Shown: one piece after another, positions 52,640 through 59,428 of the stretch
Numbering within the stretch: the stretch's first letter is position 1
Layout: every line of letters starts with the position of its first letter
Origin: Paenibacillus_AR sp051594765
Lineage (GTDB): Bacteria > Bacillota > Bacilli > Paenibacillales > NBRC-103111
Length of the DNA: 64,000 nt
Reading direction: 5' to 3'
Assembly: GCF_051594765.1 (NCBI RefSeq)
Contig: NZ_JBPPGJ010000005.1
Span: 124,001-188,000 of the forward strand
Notes under the pieces: model-generated
Told to the model about the DNA's origin: nothing
What the model saw: only the letters and a program-made list of their open reading frames with translations
Database searches by the model: none
Translations under genes and position numbers: made by a program

Positions 52640-54232
52640 ATGAAACCGTTGCATAACCATGGGAATGCGGATGTCCTGGTGATCGGAGGAGGGCCGGCAG
52701 GAACTTGGGCCGCATTAACGGCTGCGTCACAAGGAGCATCGGTGGTGCTGGCGGATAAGGGCTATTGCGGCACCAGCGGAGCGACCGCGCCTTCAGGAAC
52801 CGGCGTATGGTATGTGGAGCCTACAGAGGAGAAGCGGGAGGAGGCTTTGAAGAGCCGGGAGGCATTGGGAGGGTATCTGGCCGACCGCCGATGGGCCACC
52901 CGGGTGCTGGACCGGACCTATTCCAATATGAACCGGCTCGCCGAGTACGGGTACCCCTTCCCGATCGATGACGAGGGCCAATCGTTCCGCCGCAGCCTGC
53001 AAGGTCCGGAATACATGCGGCTCATGAGAAAGCTGATCCAGAAGGCCGGTGTCCGCATCCTGGATCACAGTCCTGTGCTGGAGCTCCTGACCGATGAGCA
53101 TGGTGTGGGAGGGGCAAACGGGGTCCATTTGCATTCCGGAGAAGCCTGGACCGTCCAAGCCAGTGCTGTGGTCATCGCCACCGGCGGCTGCGCCTTCCTG
53201 AGCAAGGCGCTCGGATGCAATGTCTTGACGGGTGACGGCTATCTGCTGGCAGCCGAGGCAGGTGCCCATCTGTCCGGCATGGAGTTCTCCAATGCCTACT
53301 CGATCGCACCGGCATTCGCCTCCGTGACGAAATCGGCCTTCTATACCTGGGCGACCTTCTACCATGCGGACGGAACGGTCATCGAAGGAGCCGGCTCCCA
53401 GCGGGGACGTTCCGTGATCGCCCGGACACTCCTGACCCAGCCGGTTTTCGCCCGTCTCGATCAGGCGGGTCATGAGGAACAGAAGTGGATGCGTCTGGCG
53501 CAGCCAAACTTCTTCCTGCCCTTCGATCGGGCCGGCATCAATCCGTTCCGCGATCTGTTCCCGGTTACGATGAGATTGGAGGGAACCGTTAGGGGAACGG
53601 GCGGCATCCATCTGACCGGAGAGGATTGCTCTACGGCGGTGCCTGGCTTGTACGCCGCCGGCGATGCGGCCACCCGGGAGTTCATCTGCGGAGGCTTCAC
53701 AGGGGGCGGCAGCCATAACGCGGCCTGGGCCATGTCCTCCGGTTCCTGGGCCGGTGAAGGGGCGGCGGCTTATGCCAAGAAGCTGGGCCAGCTTGCCTAT
53801 ACCCGTCAGGTAAGGGGCGCCGGCGTTACTCCTACAGCCAACGGGCACGGGGCGGCAGTCGGGACCGCCACACGCGGAATCATCGAGGCGGTCCGGGAAG
53901 AAGTCGCCCCGTATGACCGGAACCTGTTCCGCAGCGATGTGAAGCTTCGCGCTTCCATCAGCCGCTTGGACCAAGTCTGGAACGAGATCCGGAACGGTTC
54001 CTTGGCGGGAGACGCCCATCTGTCCAAAGCCCGTGAAGCGGCGGCCATGACGGCCACCGCACGGTGGATGTACGCGTCCGCGCTGGAGCGCAAGGAGACC
54101 AGGGGCATGCATAAGCGGGAGGATTATGCCCAGCAGGACAACGCGCAGCAATACCGGCTTCTGTCCGGCGGATTAGATGAGGTATGGGTGAAGCCGGATG
54201 CAAGCACCGTGAAGGAGGTGACGGCCGTATGA
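52640..54232 (+). CDS. AprA/fumarate-reductase-like FAD oxidoreductase
   Basis: 530 aa from the ATG at 52640 (GGGAGG 8 nt upstream). N-terminal FAD-binding VLVIGGGPAGTWAALTAA (~13-30), the GTSGATAPSGTG flavin/substrate region, VVIATGGCAFL, and the C-terminal flavin motif GLYAAGDAATREFICGGFTGGG. This is the FAD-dependent fumarate reductase/adenylylsulfate reductase alpha family. It overlaps the ferredoxin gene by 4 nt, like an AprAB pair, and faces a sulfonate-type importer. True APS reduction is not implied: no ATP sulfurylase or dsr genes are seen. A role in oxidising or splitting an imported organosulfur compound is my inference. Confidence 0.85.
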   Translation: MKPLHNHGNADVLVIGGGPAGTWAALTAASQGASVVLADKGYCGTSGATAPSGTGVWYVEPTEEKREEALKSREALGGYLADRRWATRVLDRTYSNMNRLAEYGYPFPIDDEGQSFRRSLQGPEYMRLMRKLIQKAGVRILDHSPVLELLTDEHGVGGANGVHLHSGEAWTVQASAVVIATGGCAFLSKALGCNVLTGDGYLLAAEAGAHLSGMEFSNAYSIAPAFASVTKSAFYTWATFYHADGTVIEGAGSQRGRSVIARTLLTQPVFARLDQAGHEEQKWMRLAQPNFFLPFDRAGINPFRDLFPVTMRLEGTVRGTGGIHLTGEDCSTAVPGLYAAGDAATREFICGGFTGGGSHNAAWAMSSGSWAGEGAAAYAKKLGQLAYTRQVRGAGVTPTANGHGAAVGTATRGIIEAVREEVAPYDRNLFRSDVKLRASISRLDQVWNEIRNGSLAGDAHLSKAREAAAMTATARWMYASALERKETRGMHKREDYAQQDNAQQYRLLSGGLDEVWVKPDASTVKEVTAV

Positions 54233-54573
54233 TCGAGATTGTAAGCGAAGAGCGCTGCGTCAGCTGCAACTCCTGCGTAGAGGTATGCCCGACGAACGTG
54301 TTCGAAGCGGGGGCCGACGGCATTCCCGTCATCGCCCGTAAGGATGATTGCCAGACCTGCTTCATGTGCGAGCTCTACTGCCCGGTGGATGCCCTGTATG
54401 TGGCCCCCCATGCCGAGCAGGAGATTGCCGTGGCGGAATCGGAGCTCGACAGTGCGGGCCTTCTCGGCAGTTACCGGGAGGGGGTCGGCTGGGGCAAGGG
54501 AAGGGTCTCGACGGCATCCTCGGACGCATCATTCCTTATGTACAAAGCCATGCGCAGGAAGACGGGACATTGA
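54229..54573 (+). CDS. 2x[4Fe-4S] ferredoxin, partner of the AprA-like flavoprotein
   Basis: 114 aa. Two complete cluster motifs: Cys10-x2-Cys13-x2-Cys16-x3-Cys20-Pro and Cys41-x2-Cys44-x2-Cys47-x3-Cys51-Pro, as in AprB-like ferredoxins, then a ~60-residue tail rich in Gly/Ser (GSYREGVGWGKGRVSTASSDAS). The ATG overlaps the flavoprotein stop (ATGA), implying coupled translation. It probably passes electrons to or from the FAD of the upstream enzyme. Confidence 0.92.
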   Translation: MIEIVSEERCVSCNSCVEVCPTNVFEAGADGIPVIARKDDCQTCFMCELYCPVDALYVAPHAEQEIAVAESELDSAGLLGSYREGVGWGKGRVSTASSDASFLMYKAMRRKTGH

Positions 54574-54602
54574 ACACGGATTCCCGGCGTATGATGACCC
54601 GA

Positions 54603-54636
54603 GCGGCGGCTGCTGATCACAGCCGCCGTTTTATGG
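54603..54636 (+). terminator. Intrinsic terminator of the flavoprotein-ferredoxin operon
   Basis: CGGCGGCTG pairs perfectly with CAGCCGCCG, followed by TTTTATGG. Confidence 0.88.
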
Positions 54637-54654
54637 TCGCCATCAATCATATAA

Positions 54655-54704
54655 GCGCCGGCGGCGTATGGTTCGGAATGCTCCGTATCATACGCCGCCG
54701 GCGC
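54655..54704. repeat. Perfect 16-bp inverted repeat between convergent operons
   Basis: GCGCCGGCGGCGTATG (54655-54670) and its exact complement (54689-54704), 18-nt loop. T-runs are weak on both sides (CTTCTT / TTATAT), so it is a very stable hairpin that may act as terminator for the minus-strand DUF4395 gene. Confidence 0.75.
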
Positions 54705-54722
54705 CTTCTTATGCCAGTGTTC

Positions 54723-55139
54723 TTAGGAATGGGTACGTCTGATGGCCTTCCATTGCTTATAGCGGAAGTAAATGGTACAGCCGATGCAATAGCCCAGGAG
54801 TGCGGCACTTGCTGCAGCCAATAGGAGGGAAGCGGTAATATAGCCTGCTGCGTTCGCGCCAATAAGGAAGAAGAGGGAAGACAGCGTCAGGAATATTACG
54901 GCCAGTGCATTGTTGAACCGGGTCAGCACTGCGGCTTGCCTGCCGGAACCGGTGCTGCGCAGGAACGGCTTCACGGCCAGGACGAATAGGTTCCATCCGC
55001 CTCCGGATGCCAGGCCAGTAACCTGTACCGCCAGCAGCGCTCCAGCAATCACGGGCTCTCGGAACAACAGCAGGGCCAGAACGGATCCGACAATCCCAAT
55101 CTGGTTCGCCTTCACGTAAACCAAGGGCACATCTTTCAT
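54723..55139 (-). CDS. DUF4395 membrane protein
   Basis: 138 aa with four predicted membrane segments (~10-30, ~35-55, ~75-100, ~102-122). The pattern matches the DUF4395 family, of unknown function, whose members are often encoded near thioredoxin-like or rhodanese genes. GGGGGAG lies 8 nt before the ATG. Single gene; no clear promoter noted. Confidence 0.75.
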   Translation of the reverse strand: MKDVPLVYVKANQIGIVGSVLALLLFREPVIAGALLAVQVTGLASGGGWNLFVLAVKPFLRSTGSGRQAAVLTRFNNALAVIFLTLSSLFFLIGANAAGYITASLLLAAASAALLGYCIGCTIYFRYKQWKAIRRTHS

Positions 55140-55276
55140 GAGCAGGCTCCCCCTTCCTTAGGGAAAAGATATAATTCCTATAAGATAACTATGAATAAAT
55201 CATATCAATTGCTTCCCGCCTTGTCAATCCTTGGATGTGCCGAGTAACAGACGCGGGTATTCGGAGATACGGACAA

Positions 55277-55307
55277 CAAAAAGCCCTCGGCTGCTTGGCC
55301 AAGGGCT
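55277..55307 (-). terminator. Intrinsic terminator of the YdjO-like gene
   Basis: Minus strand AGCCCT(TGG) pairs with (CCG)AGGGCT, followed by TTTTTG. Confidence 0.85.
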
Positions 55308-55360
55308 GATAATTTGGATGATCTAGAGGTATTGAGTTAGGGCTGGTGGATGGATAAGCT

Positions 55361-55570
55361 TTACGCTTTGTAGCCGTAGTTCGAAGGATTCAAGATCGGA
55401 AGCGTCTTGACGCCGCTGGTCATCTGGGATTGGCACAACGGGCACACCGGCTCGGCTTCCAAGGCAAAATTATTCCTCATCCAGCCATTGCAGCCGTCCT
55501 TCTGGCAAATCCATACGGGGGTTTCCTCCGAAGGTCTTTCCTCCACCGACTTTTTGCGGGAATAGTACAT
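55361..55570 (-). CDS. YdjO-like cold-inducible zinc-ribbon protein
   Basis: 69 aa. A four-cysteine zinc-ribbon: CQKDGCNGWMRNNF and CPLCQSQM. The CNGWMR and EAEPVCPLC elements match the YdjO family of Bacillus, listed as cold-inducible and of unknown function. AAGGAGGGC precedes the ATG. It is the next gene downstream of a cold-shock protein gene on the same strand, with ~90 nt between, which fits a shared cold response. Confidence 0.85.
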   Translation of the reverse strand: MYYSRKKSVEERPSEETPVWICQKDGCNGWMRNNFALEAEPVCPLCQSQMTSGVKTLPILNPSNYGYKA

Positions 55571-55662
55571 CGTTGTGCCCTCCTTGTAGGGGTATCAAGA
55601 TATGGTAGTAACAACAAAGCTGCCCCTGGCATCCTGGAGAGGAGGGGGCAGCTTATTCGCGC

Positions 55663-55863
55663 TTACAGCTTAACGACGTTCTCAGCTTGCGGACCGCGGT
55701 TGCCTTGAACGACGTTGAATTCGACGCGTTGACCTTCGTCCAAAGTCTTAAAGCCTTCGCCAGTGATGGCGCTGAAGTGGACGAATACATCGTTGCCGCC
55801 TTCTGTCGTGATGAAGCCGTAGCCTTTCTCTGCGTTAAACCACTTTACTGTACCGGTTTGCAT
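55663..55863 (-). CDS. Cold-shock protein (CspA family)
   Basis: 66 aa from the ATG at 55863 (GGAGG upstream); the longer frame has no site. The OB-fold RNA-binding motifs RNP1 (KGYGFI) and RNP2 (VFVHF) are intact. Such proteins bind and melt mRNA structures during cold or stationary phase. The mRNA leader is ~130 nt and contains a terminator-like stem, see the separate entry. Confidence 0.96.
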   Translation of the reverse strand: MQTGTVKWFNAEKGYGFITTEGGNDVFVHFSAITGEGFKTLDEGQRVEFNVVQGNRGPQAENVVKL

Positions 55864-55908
55864 GGGGATTGCCTCCAAGGGTGTAATTTGCACGGATCTT
55901 CCGGGCAG

Positions 55909-55974
55909 AAAAAAAGATTCACATAATAGACAAGGTTATTCCCTTCAGTAAACAACCCTCTCCATTATGTGAAT
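55909..55974 (-). promoter_or_regulatory. Terminator-like hairpin in the csp 5' leader
   Basis: On the minus strand ATTCACATAAT (55964-55974) and ATTATGTGAAT (55917-55927) form a perfect 11-bp A/U-rich stem enclosing a ~36-nt loop with an inner GGTT/AACC stem, followed by seven T. It lies between promoter and start codon, so readthrough or temperature-dependent melting may set csp expression. Confidence 0.7.
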
Positions 55975-55999
55975 GCTGATCCAAAAATCCGATGTTGCC

Positions 56000-56028
56000 A
56001 CTATACCACATCTTGGGGACAATAGCAA
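56000..56028 (-). promoter_or_regulatory. Sigma-A promoter of the csp gene
   Basis: Minus-strand TTGCTA (56023-56028), 17-bp spacer, TATAGT (56000-56005) preceded by TG. Confidence 0.75.
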
Positions 56029-56067
56029 ATCCAAGTCCCTACGCAAAAAGAGGTAACATCGCTCTAA

Positions 56068-56130
56068 CATTGAAATGTTGCTAAAATTGTAATACCTCTC
56101 TGTACATCAAAACATGTACAATAGTACATG
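56068..56130 (+). promoter_or_regulatory. Stacked palindromes upstream of the second dps gene
   Basis: AACATT-GA-AATGTT near 56068-56081 and CATGTAC-AATA-GTACATG (56113-56130), both perfect-arm dyads, plus an extra TGTACAT half site at 56101-56107. They do not fit the Fur, PerR or LexA consensus, so the regulator is unknown. Confidence 0.55.
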
Positions 56131-56158
56131 GACATACATAATATGGGAGGTAACGAGG

Positions 56159-56596
56159 ATGAGTGTTAATCTGTCTGACGTGTTGAACAAACAAATCGCG
56201 AACTGGAGCGTCCTGTTCGTGAAGCTTCACAACTTTCACTGGTATGTGAAAGGCGGGCAATTCTTCACTCTGCATCTGAAATTCGAAGAGCTGTATACCG
56301 AAGCCGCTCTGCATATCGATAATCTGGCCGAACGTGTTCTGGCCATCAAGGGCAAGCCTTTGGCGACCATGAAGGATTACTTGGCGGCATCCTCCATCAA
56401 GGAAGCGGCAGGCAGCGAGAATGCCAATGAAATGGTTGCTGCAACCATCGCGGACTTCGAAACCGTCATCGCCGAGCTGAAGGAAGGCATGAAGGCTGCG
56501 GAAGCGGCGGACGACGAAACCACCGGCGACATGCTTCTGGCGATCCACACCAGCCTCGAAAAGCATGTATGGATGCTCTCCTCCTTCTTGGGATAA
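56159..56596 (+). CDS. Dps family ferritin-like DNA-protection protein (copy 2)
   Basis: 145 aa from the ATG at 56159 (GGGAGG upstream). The ferroxidase motif is intact (KLHNFHWYVKGGQFFTLHLKFEELYTEAALHIDNLAERV). It is close to the copy at 48895 over the whole length, differing mainly at the N-terminus. The two lie ~7 kb apart with different upstream palindromes, suggesting separate stress control. Single gene with its own terminator. Confidence 0.94.
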   Translation: MSVNLSDVLNKQIANWSVLFVKLHNFHWYVKGGQFFTLHLKFEELYTEAALHIDNLAERVLAIKGKPLATMKDYLAASSIKEAAGSENANEMVAATIADFETVIAELKEGMKAAEAADDETTGDMLLAIHTSLEKHVWMLSSFLG

Positions 56597-56605
56597 AAAA
56601 CGGAA

Positions 56606-56632
56606 TGGCGAGGCCCTTCGGCCTCGCCTTTT
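56606..56632 (+). terminator. Intrinsic terminator of the second dps gene
   Basis: GGCGAGGC pairs with GCCTCGCC around a CCTTCG-type loop, followed by five T. Confidence 0.93.
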
Positions 56633-56792
56633 TGCTTTATTGGGGTACCCACACGTAAATCCGCCCACAACGCACACTTTGGGCTCGGAGACCGGGCGAT
56701 CGTCCAATCCGGAGACGGGCAGCCGCCGTATATTGATAAGGTCTTGAGCGAAAGATCAAGATCACCATAACCCCACAAAGGAGTGTTCATTC

Positions 56793-56894
56793 ATGGCATA
56801 TGCAGCAGGCGGCGCAGGCGGAATTTACGGTGCAGTAGGTTTGGTTCTGGTACTCTACATCCTTCTGGTCATCATCTCCAAGCCGATGTACTAA
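56793..56894 (+). CDS. YjcZ-family micro-protein
   Basis: 33 aa. A Gly/Ala-rich start (MAYAAGGAGGIYG) is followed by one hydrophobic helix (VGLVLVLYILLVII) and a short tail SKPMY. This is the pattern of YjcZ-family sporulation proteins, common in Bacillus and Paenibacillus. AAAGGAG lies 8 nt before the ATG and a strong terminator follows, so the gene looks genuine in spite of its size. No clear sporulation sigma-factor promoter was seen. Confidence 0.85.
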   Translation: MAYAAGGAGGIYGAVGLVLVLYILLVIISKPMY

Positions 56895-56908
56895 GAATCG
56901 GAAAGGGA

Positions 56909-56943
56909 AGAAGCAGCGGCCTGCGGGCTGCTGCTTCTTTTTT
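56909..56943. terminator. Terminator between the YjcZ-type and PhnB-like genes
   Basis: AGAAGCAGCGGCC pairs with GGCTGCTGCTTCT (one G-U), T-run on the plus strand; can also end the convergent minus-strand gene. Confidence 0.88.
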
Positions 56944-57360
56944 CTATTCGTTGGAATAGCTGATCTGCCATTCGATGCCGAATTTGTCGGTCAAGGTGCC
57001 GTAGCACTTGCTCCAAAAGGTTTCCTGCAGCTCCATGCCGATCTTGCCGCCTTCGGACAGCTTGCGGTACAGATCCTTGATCTCGTCTACATCCTTGCTG
57101 ACGATGGTCAGGCTGATGTTGTTGCCTTGAACGAACGGGAATCCCGGGAAGGTATCGGAGAACATGACCATGGACCCGTGGATGTTCAGGAAAGTATGCA
57201 TGACCAGGTTCTTGGCTTCTTCCGGTACCGGGAAGTCCGGATTCGACGGCGACTCGCCAAAGGTCATGATGTGGGGCTTGTCCGAGCCGAAAACCTCTGC
57301 GTAAAATTCCACCGCTTGGCGGCAGTTGCCGTTAAAGTTCAAATACACATTTAAGCTCAT
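56944..57360 (-). CDS. PhnB-like VOC-fold protein
   Basis: 138 aa from the ATG at 57360 (AAGGAG 9 nt upstream). The start NVYLNFNGNCRQAVEFYAEVFG and the end YGTLTDKFGIEWQISY are typical of the PhnB/YjdN branch of the VOC (glyoxalase-like) superfamily. In most members the function is unknown. Single gene, convergent with the YjcZ-type gene. Confidence 0.9.
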   Translation of the reverse strand: MSLNVYLNFNGNCRQAVEFYAEVFGSDKPHIMTFGESPSNPDFPVPEEAKNLVMHTFLNIHGSMVMFSDTFPGFPFVQGNNISLTIVSKDVDEIKDLYRKLSEGGKIGMELQETFWSKCYGTLTDKFGIEWQISYSNE

Positions 57361-57482
57361 GGGATTCGCTCCTTCATGGATATTGGCATCGTTCGGCGGA
57401 ACAACGCTTCTCCCATATTGTAGCATTTCCACCGCGGAATACCAAACGGAGAGCTGCTGGATCGACGTGAAGATAGCCCGGA

Positions 57483-57539
57483 GATTTCACATTTCTGCAA
57501 TACCCAGCAACCCCAAAATATGGCATAATGTGTGAAATC
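57483..57539 (+). promoter_or_regulatory. Inverted repeat around the GNAT gene promoter
   Basis: GATTTCACA (57483-57491) and its exact complement TGTGAAATC (57531-57539) flank an extended -10 TGGCATAAT (CATAAT 57524-57529). Possible operator or looped leader. Confidence 0.4.
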
Positions 57540-57583
57540 CCTTCCAGGATGGAAGGAAAACCGCACCGAGAAAGGACATGGCC

Positions 57584-58372
57584 ATGATTCTATTAGAGCC
57601 CCGTGAATATGGGAAAGCCCTTGAGCCCCTCCAGCAGGTGAAGATCAATACGATGTTCGCCGAAGCGGTGGTCCGATGCCGGATCCCAGGCTTGATCTAT
57701 GCCGATTGCGCGCACGATCCGAACGCCTTCTGTGTGTTTCATCCTTACGGGATGTCCCTGTTGTTCGGAAGAACCGAACGGGAATCGTTCCATCGCTCTC
57801 TGCAGGAGTACCTTACGAATGCGGATAGAACCCGGACGAAGCCCGAATGGCTTCAAGCCGATCCCATGGGGGATTGGACGGAACGGATCGAGAGACTTCC
57901 GGGCATTGAACGGCACACAAGGGTGAATTTCCGGTTCAACCCGGAAAGGTATGCTGATTGGAAACGGTCGGTAGATGAACGGGAGCCGAAACCGGTTCGG
58001 ACTTCGGCGGAGATGTTCCGGAATCAGACCGGGAGTGTGGTAGCCCGGAACTTCTGGCAGGATGCGGACCAGTTCATGGGGGAGGGAATCGGCTATTCGC
58101 TGATCATCGGTGGTGAAACGGCTTCAACGGCCTTCTCGGCCTTCATAGACCAGAAGCGGCTGGAGATCGGCATAGAAACCTCGGAGTCTCACAGAGGGCA
58201 AGGCTACGCCGCCAGGGTCTCTTCCGCACTGATCGACGATATCCTGCAGCGTGGCTTGGAGCCCGTGTGGTCCTGCAGGCTGGAAAACGTTGGCTCCTAC
58301 CGGCTGGCTATCCGGCTCGGATTCGAGCCTGTTCTCAGCATCCCGTATTACCGGTTGGTACAAGCACAGTAG
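57584..58372 (+). CDS. GNAT-family acetyltransferase
   Basis: 262 aa; start at 57584 because AAAGG is 8 nt upstream (2 nt from the ATG at 57578). The C-terminal ~110 residues form a GNAT domain with the acetyl-CoA-binding loop SHRGQGYAARVSSALIDDIL. The N-terminal half (VHPYG-type FHPYGMSLLFGR ... RFNPERY) matches the GNAT_acetyltran family that includes zwittermicin-resistance-like proteins. Substrate unknown; antibiotic or small-amine acetylation is a guess. Confidence 0.82.
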   Translation: MILLEPREYGKALEPLQQVKINTMFAEAVVRCRIPGLIYADCAHDPNAFCVFHPYGMSLLFGRTERESFHRSLQEYLTNADRTRTKPEWLQADPMGDWTERIERLPGIERHTRVNFRFNPERYADWKRSVDEREPKPVRTSAEMFRNQTGSVVARNFWQDADQFMGEGIGYSLIIGGETASTAFSAFIDQKRLEIGIETSESHRGQGYAARVSSALIDDILQRGLEPVWSCRLENVGSYRLAIRLGFEPVLSIPYYRLVQAQ

Positions 58373-58376
58373 AAAA

Positions 58377-58416
58377 GAAGCGCCCGAGGCATGATGCTCC
58401 GGGCGCTTCCTTCTTG
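58377..58416. terminator. Terminator between the GNAT gene and the siderophore operon
   Basis: GAAGCGCCCG pairs perfectly with CGGGCGCTTC, followed by CTTCTT; A/G-rich flank on the other side may serve the minus-strand operon. Confidence 0.88.
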
Positions 58417-58420
58417 CAGG

Positions 58421-59428
58421 TTACTTTCTGAATAACAGGGCGATAAAATACGGTGCCCCGATCAAGGCGACCATGATCCCGGCCGGAATGCCGTCGGGAT
58501 CGGTCAGGTTCCGCCCGGCCGTGTCGGCTAGAAGCAGCAGGAAGCCGCCTGTCAGGATAGCCACCGGCATGAAGAGCTGATGGCGAGGGCCGATAAGCGC
58601 GCGGGCGATGTGCGGGGCCATGAGTCCTACGAAGGCGATGGAGCCGGAGACGGATACGGCTGCGGCTGCCAAGGCTACGGCAGTCAGGAGAAGGACGATT
58701 CTCTCCCGTTCCACCGACACGCCGATTCCCGTCGCCACCGGGTCTCCCAGCTCCAAGAGATTCAACCGTTTGGCTTTCACCAGCGCGAAGGGGATCAGAA
58801 CCGCAAGCCAGGGGGAGACCGCCCAGATGAAGGGCCAGTCCGTGCCCCATATATTGCCGGCCAGCCACTTGGCGATGAAGTCCACCTTCCAGTAATCTAC
58901 AGCGGAGATCAAGACGATCATCATCCCGGAGAGTGCGATGGAAAAGCCGACGCCGATCAAGGTCAGCTTCATGGGCTGGAGACCTTCATTCCGGCTGTAA
59001 GCGAAGAGATAGATCAGCGCAGCGGTGATCAAGGCCCCCGCAAAGGCCGCGAGCGGAAGCAGGTATGCGAACGCGCCCGCGTCCACCGGGAAGAAGAGGA
59101 AGCAAACGGTGACGGCTACTCCGGCTCCGGCATTGATCCCGAGCATGCCGGGGTCCGACAGCGGGTTCCGCGTAATTCCCTGGAGGATGGAGCCGGACAC
59201 AGCAAGTGCCATTCCGGCGAGCAGGGTGATGACGATTCTCGGCAGCCGGACGGAGAAGAGGACGAACTCCTCCTTGAAGGTTCCTTCCCCCATCAGGGTG
59301 GGAAGCAGCCTTCCGTAGGACAGGGAGGAGTAGCCCATTCCGGCGGAGAGAACAGCCGTGGCTGCGATCAGGACCAGCAGGACGGCCAGAATGATGCGCT
59401 GCTTACGCAGCAGGGAAGAGGAGATCAT
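58421..59428 (-). CDS. FecCD-type iron-siderophore ABC permease (second)
   Basis: 335 aa with about nine to ten membrane segments. Family motifs: GSILQGITRNPLSDPGMLGINAGAG, LIGVGFSIALSG, and the C-terminal GSIAFVGLMAPHIARALIGPRHQ that contacts the ATPase. It overlaps the first permease gene by 4 nt (ATGA). Last gene of the three-gene siderophore operon. Confidence 0.94.
   Translation of the reverse strand: MISSSLLRKQRIILAVLLVLIAATAVLSAGMGYSSLSYGRLLPTLMGEGTFKEEFVLFSVRLPRIVITLLAGMALAVSGSILQGITRNPLSDPGMLGINAGAGVAVTVCFLFFPVDAGAFAYLLPLAAFAGALITAALIYLFAYSRNEGLQPMKLTLIGVGFSIALSGMMIVLISAVDYWKVDFIAKWLAGNIWGTDWPFIWAVSPWLAVLIPFALVKAKRLNLLELGDPVATGIGVSVERERIVLLLTAVALAAAAVSVSGSIAFVGLMAPHIARALIGPRHQLFMPVAILTGGFLLLLADTAGRNLTDPDGIPAGIMVALIGAPYFIALLFRK

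Noticed and set aside
52793..54151. 452-aa minus-strand frame
   Set aside because: Mirror of the AprA-like flavoprotein, whose FAD motifs are unambiguous.
54655..54704. CRISPR or transposon end
   Set aside because: Only one inverted repeat with no direct repeats, spacers, transposase or target duplication.
56068..56130. PerR or Fur control of the second dps gene
   Set aside because: The palindromes lack the TTATAAT-type PerR half site and the TGATAAT Fur half site.
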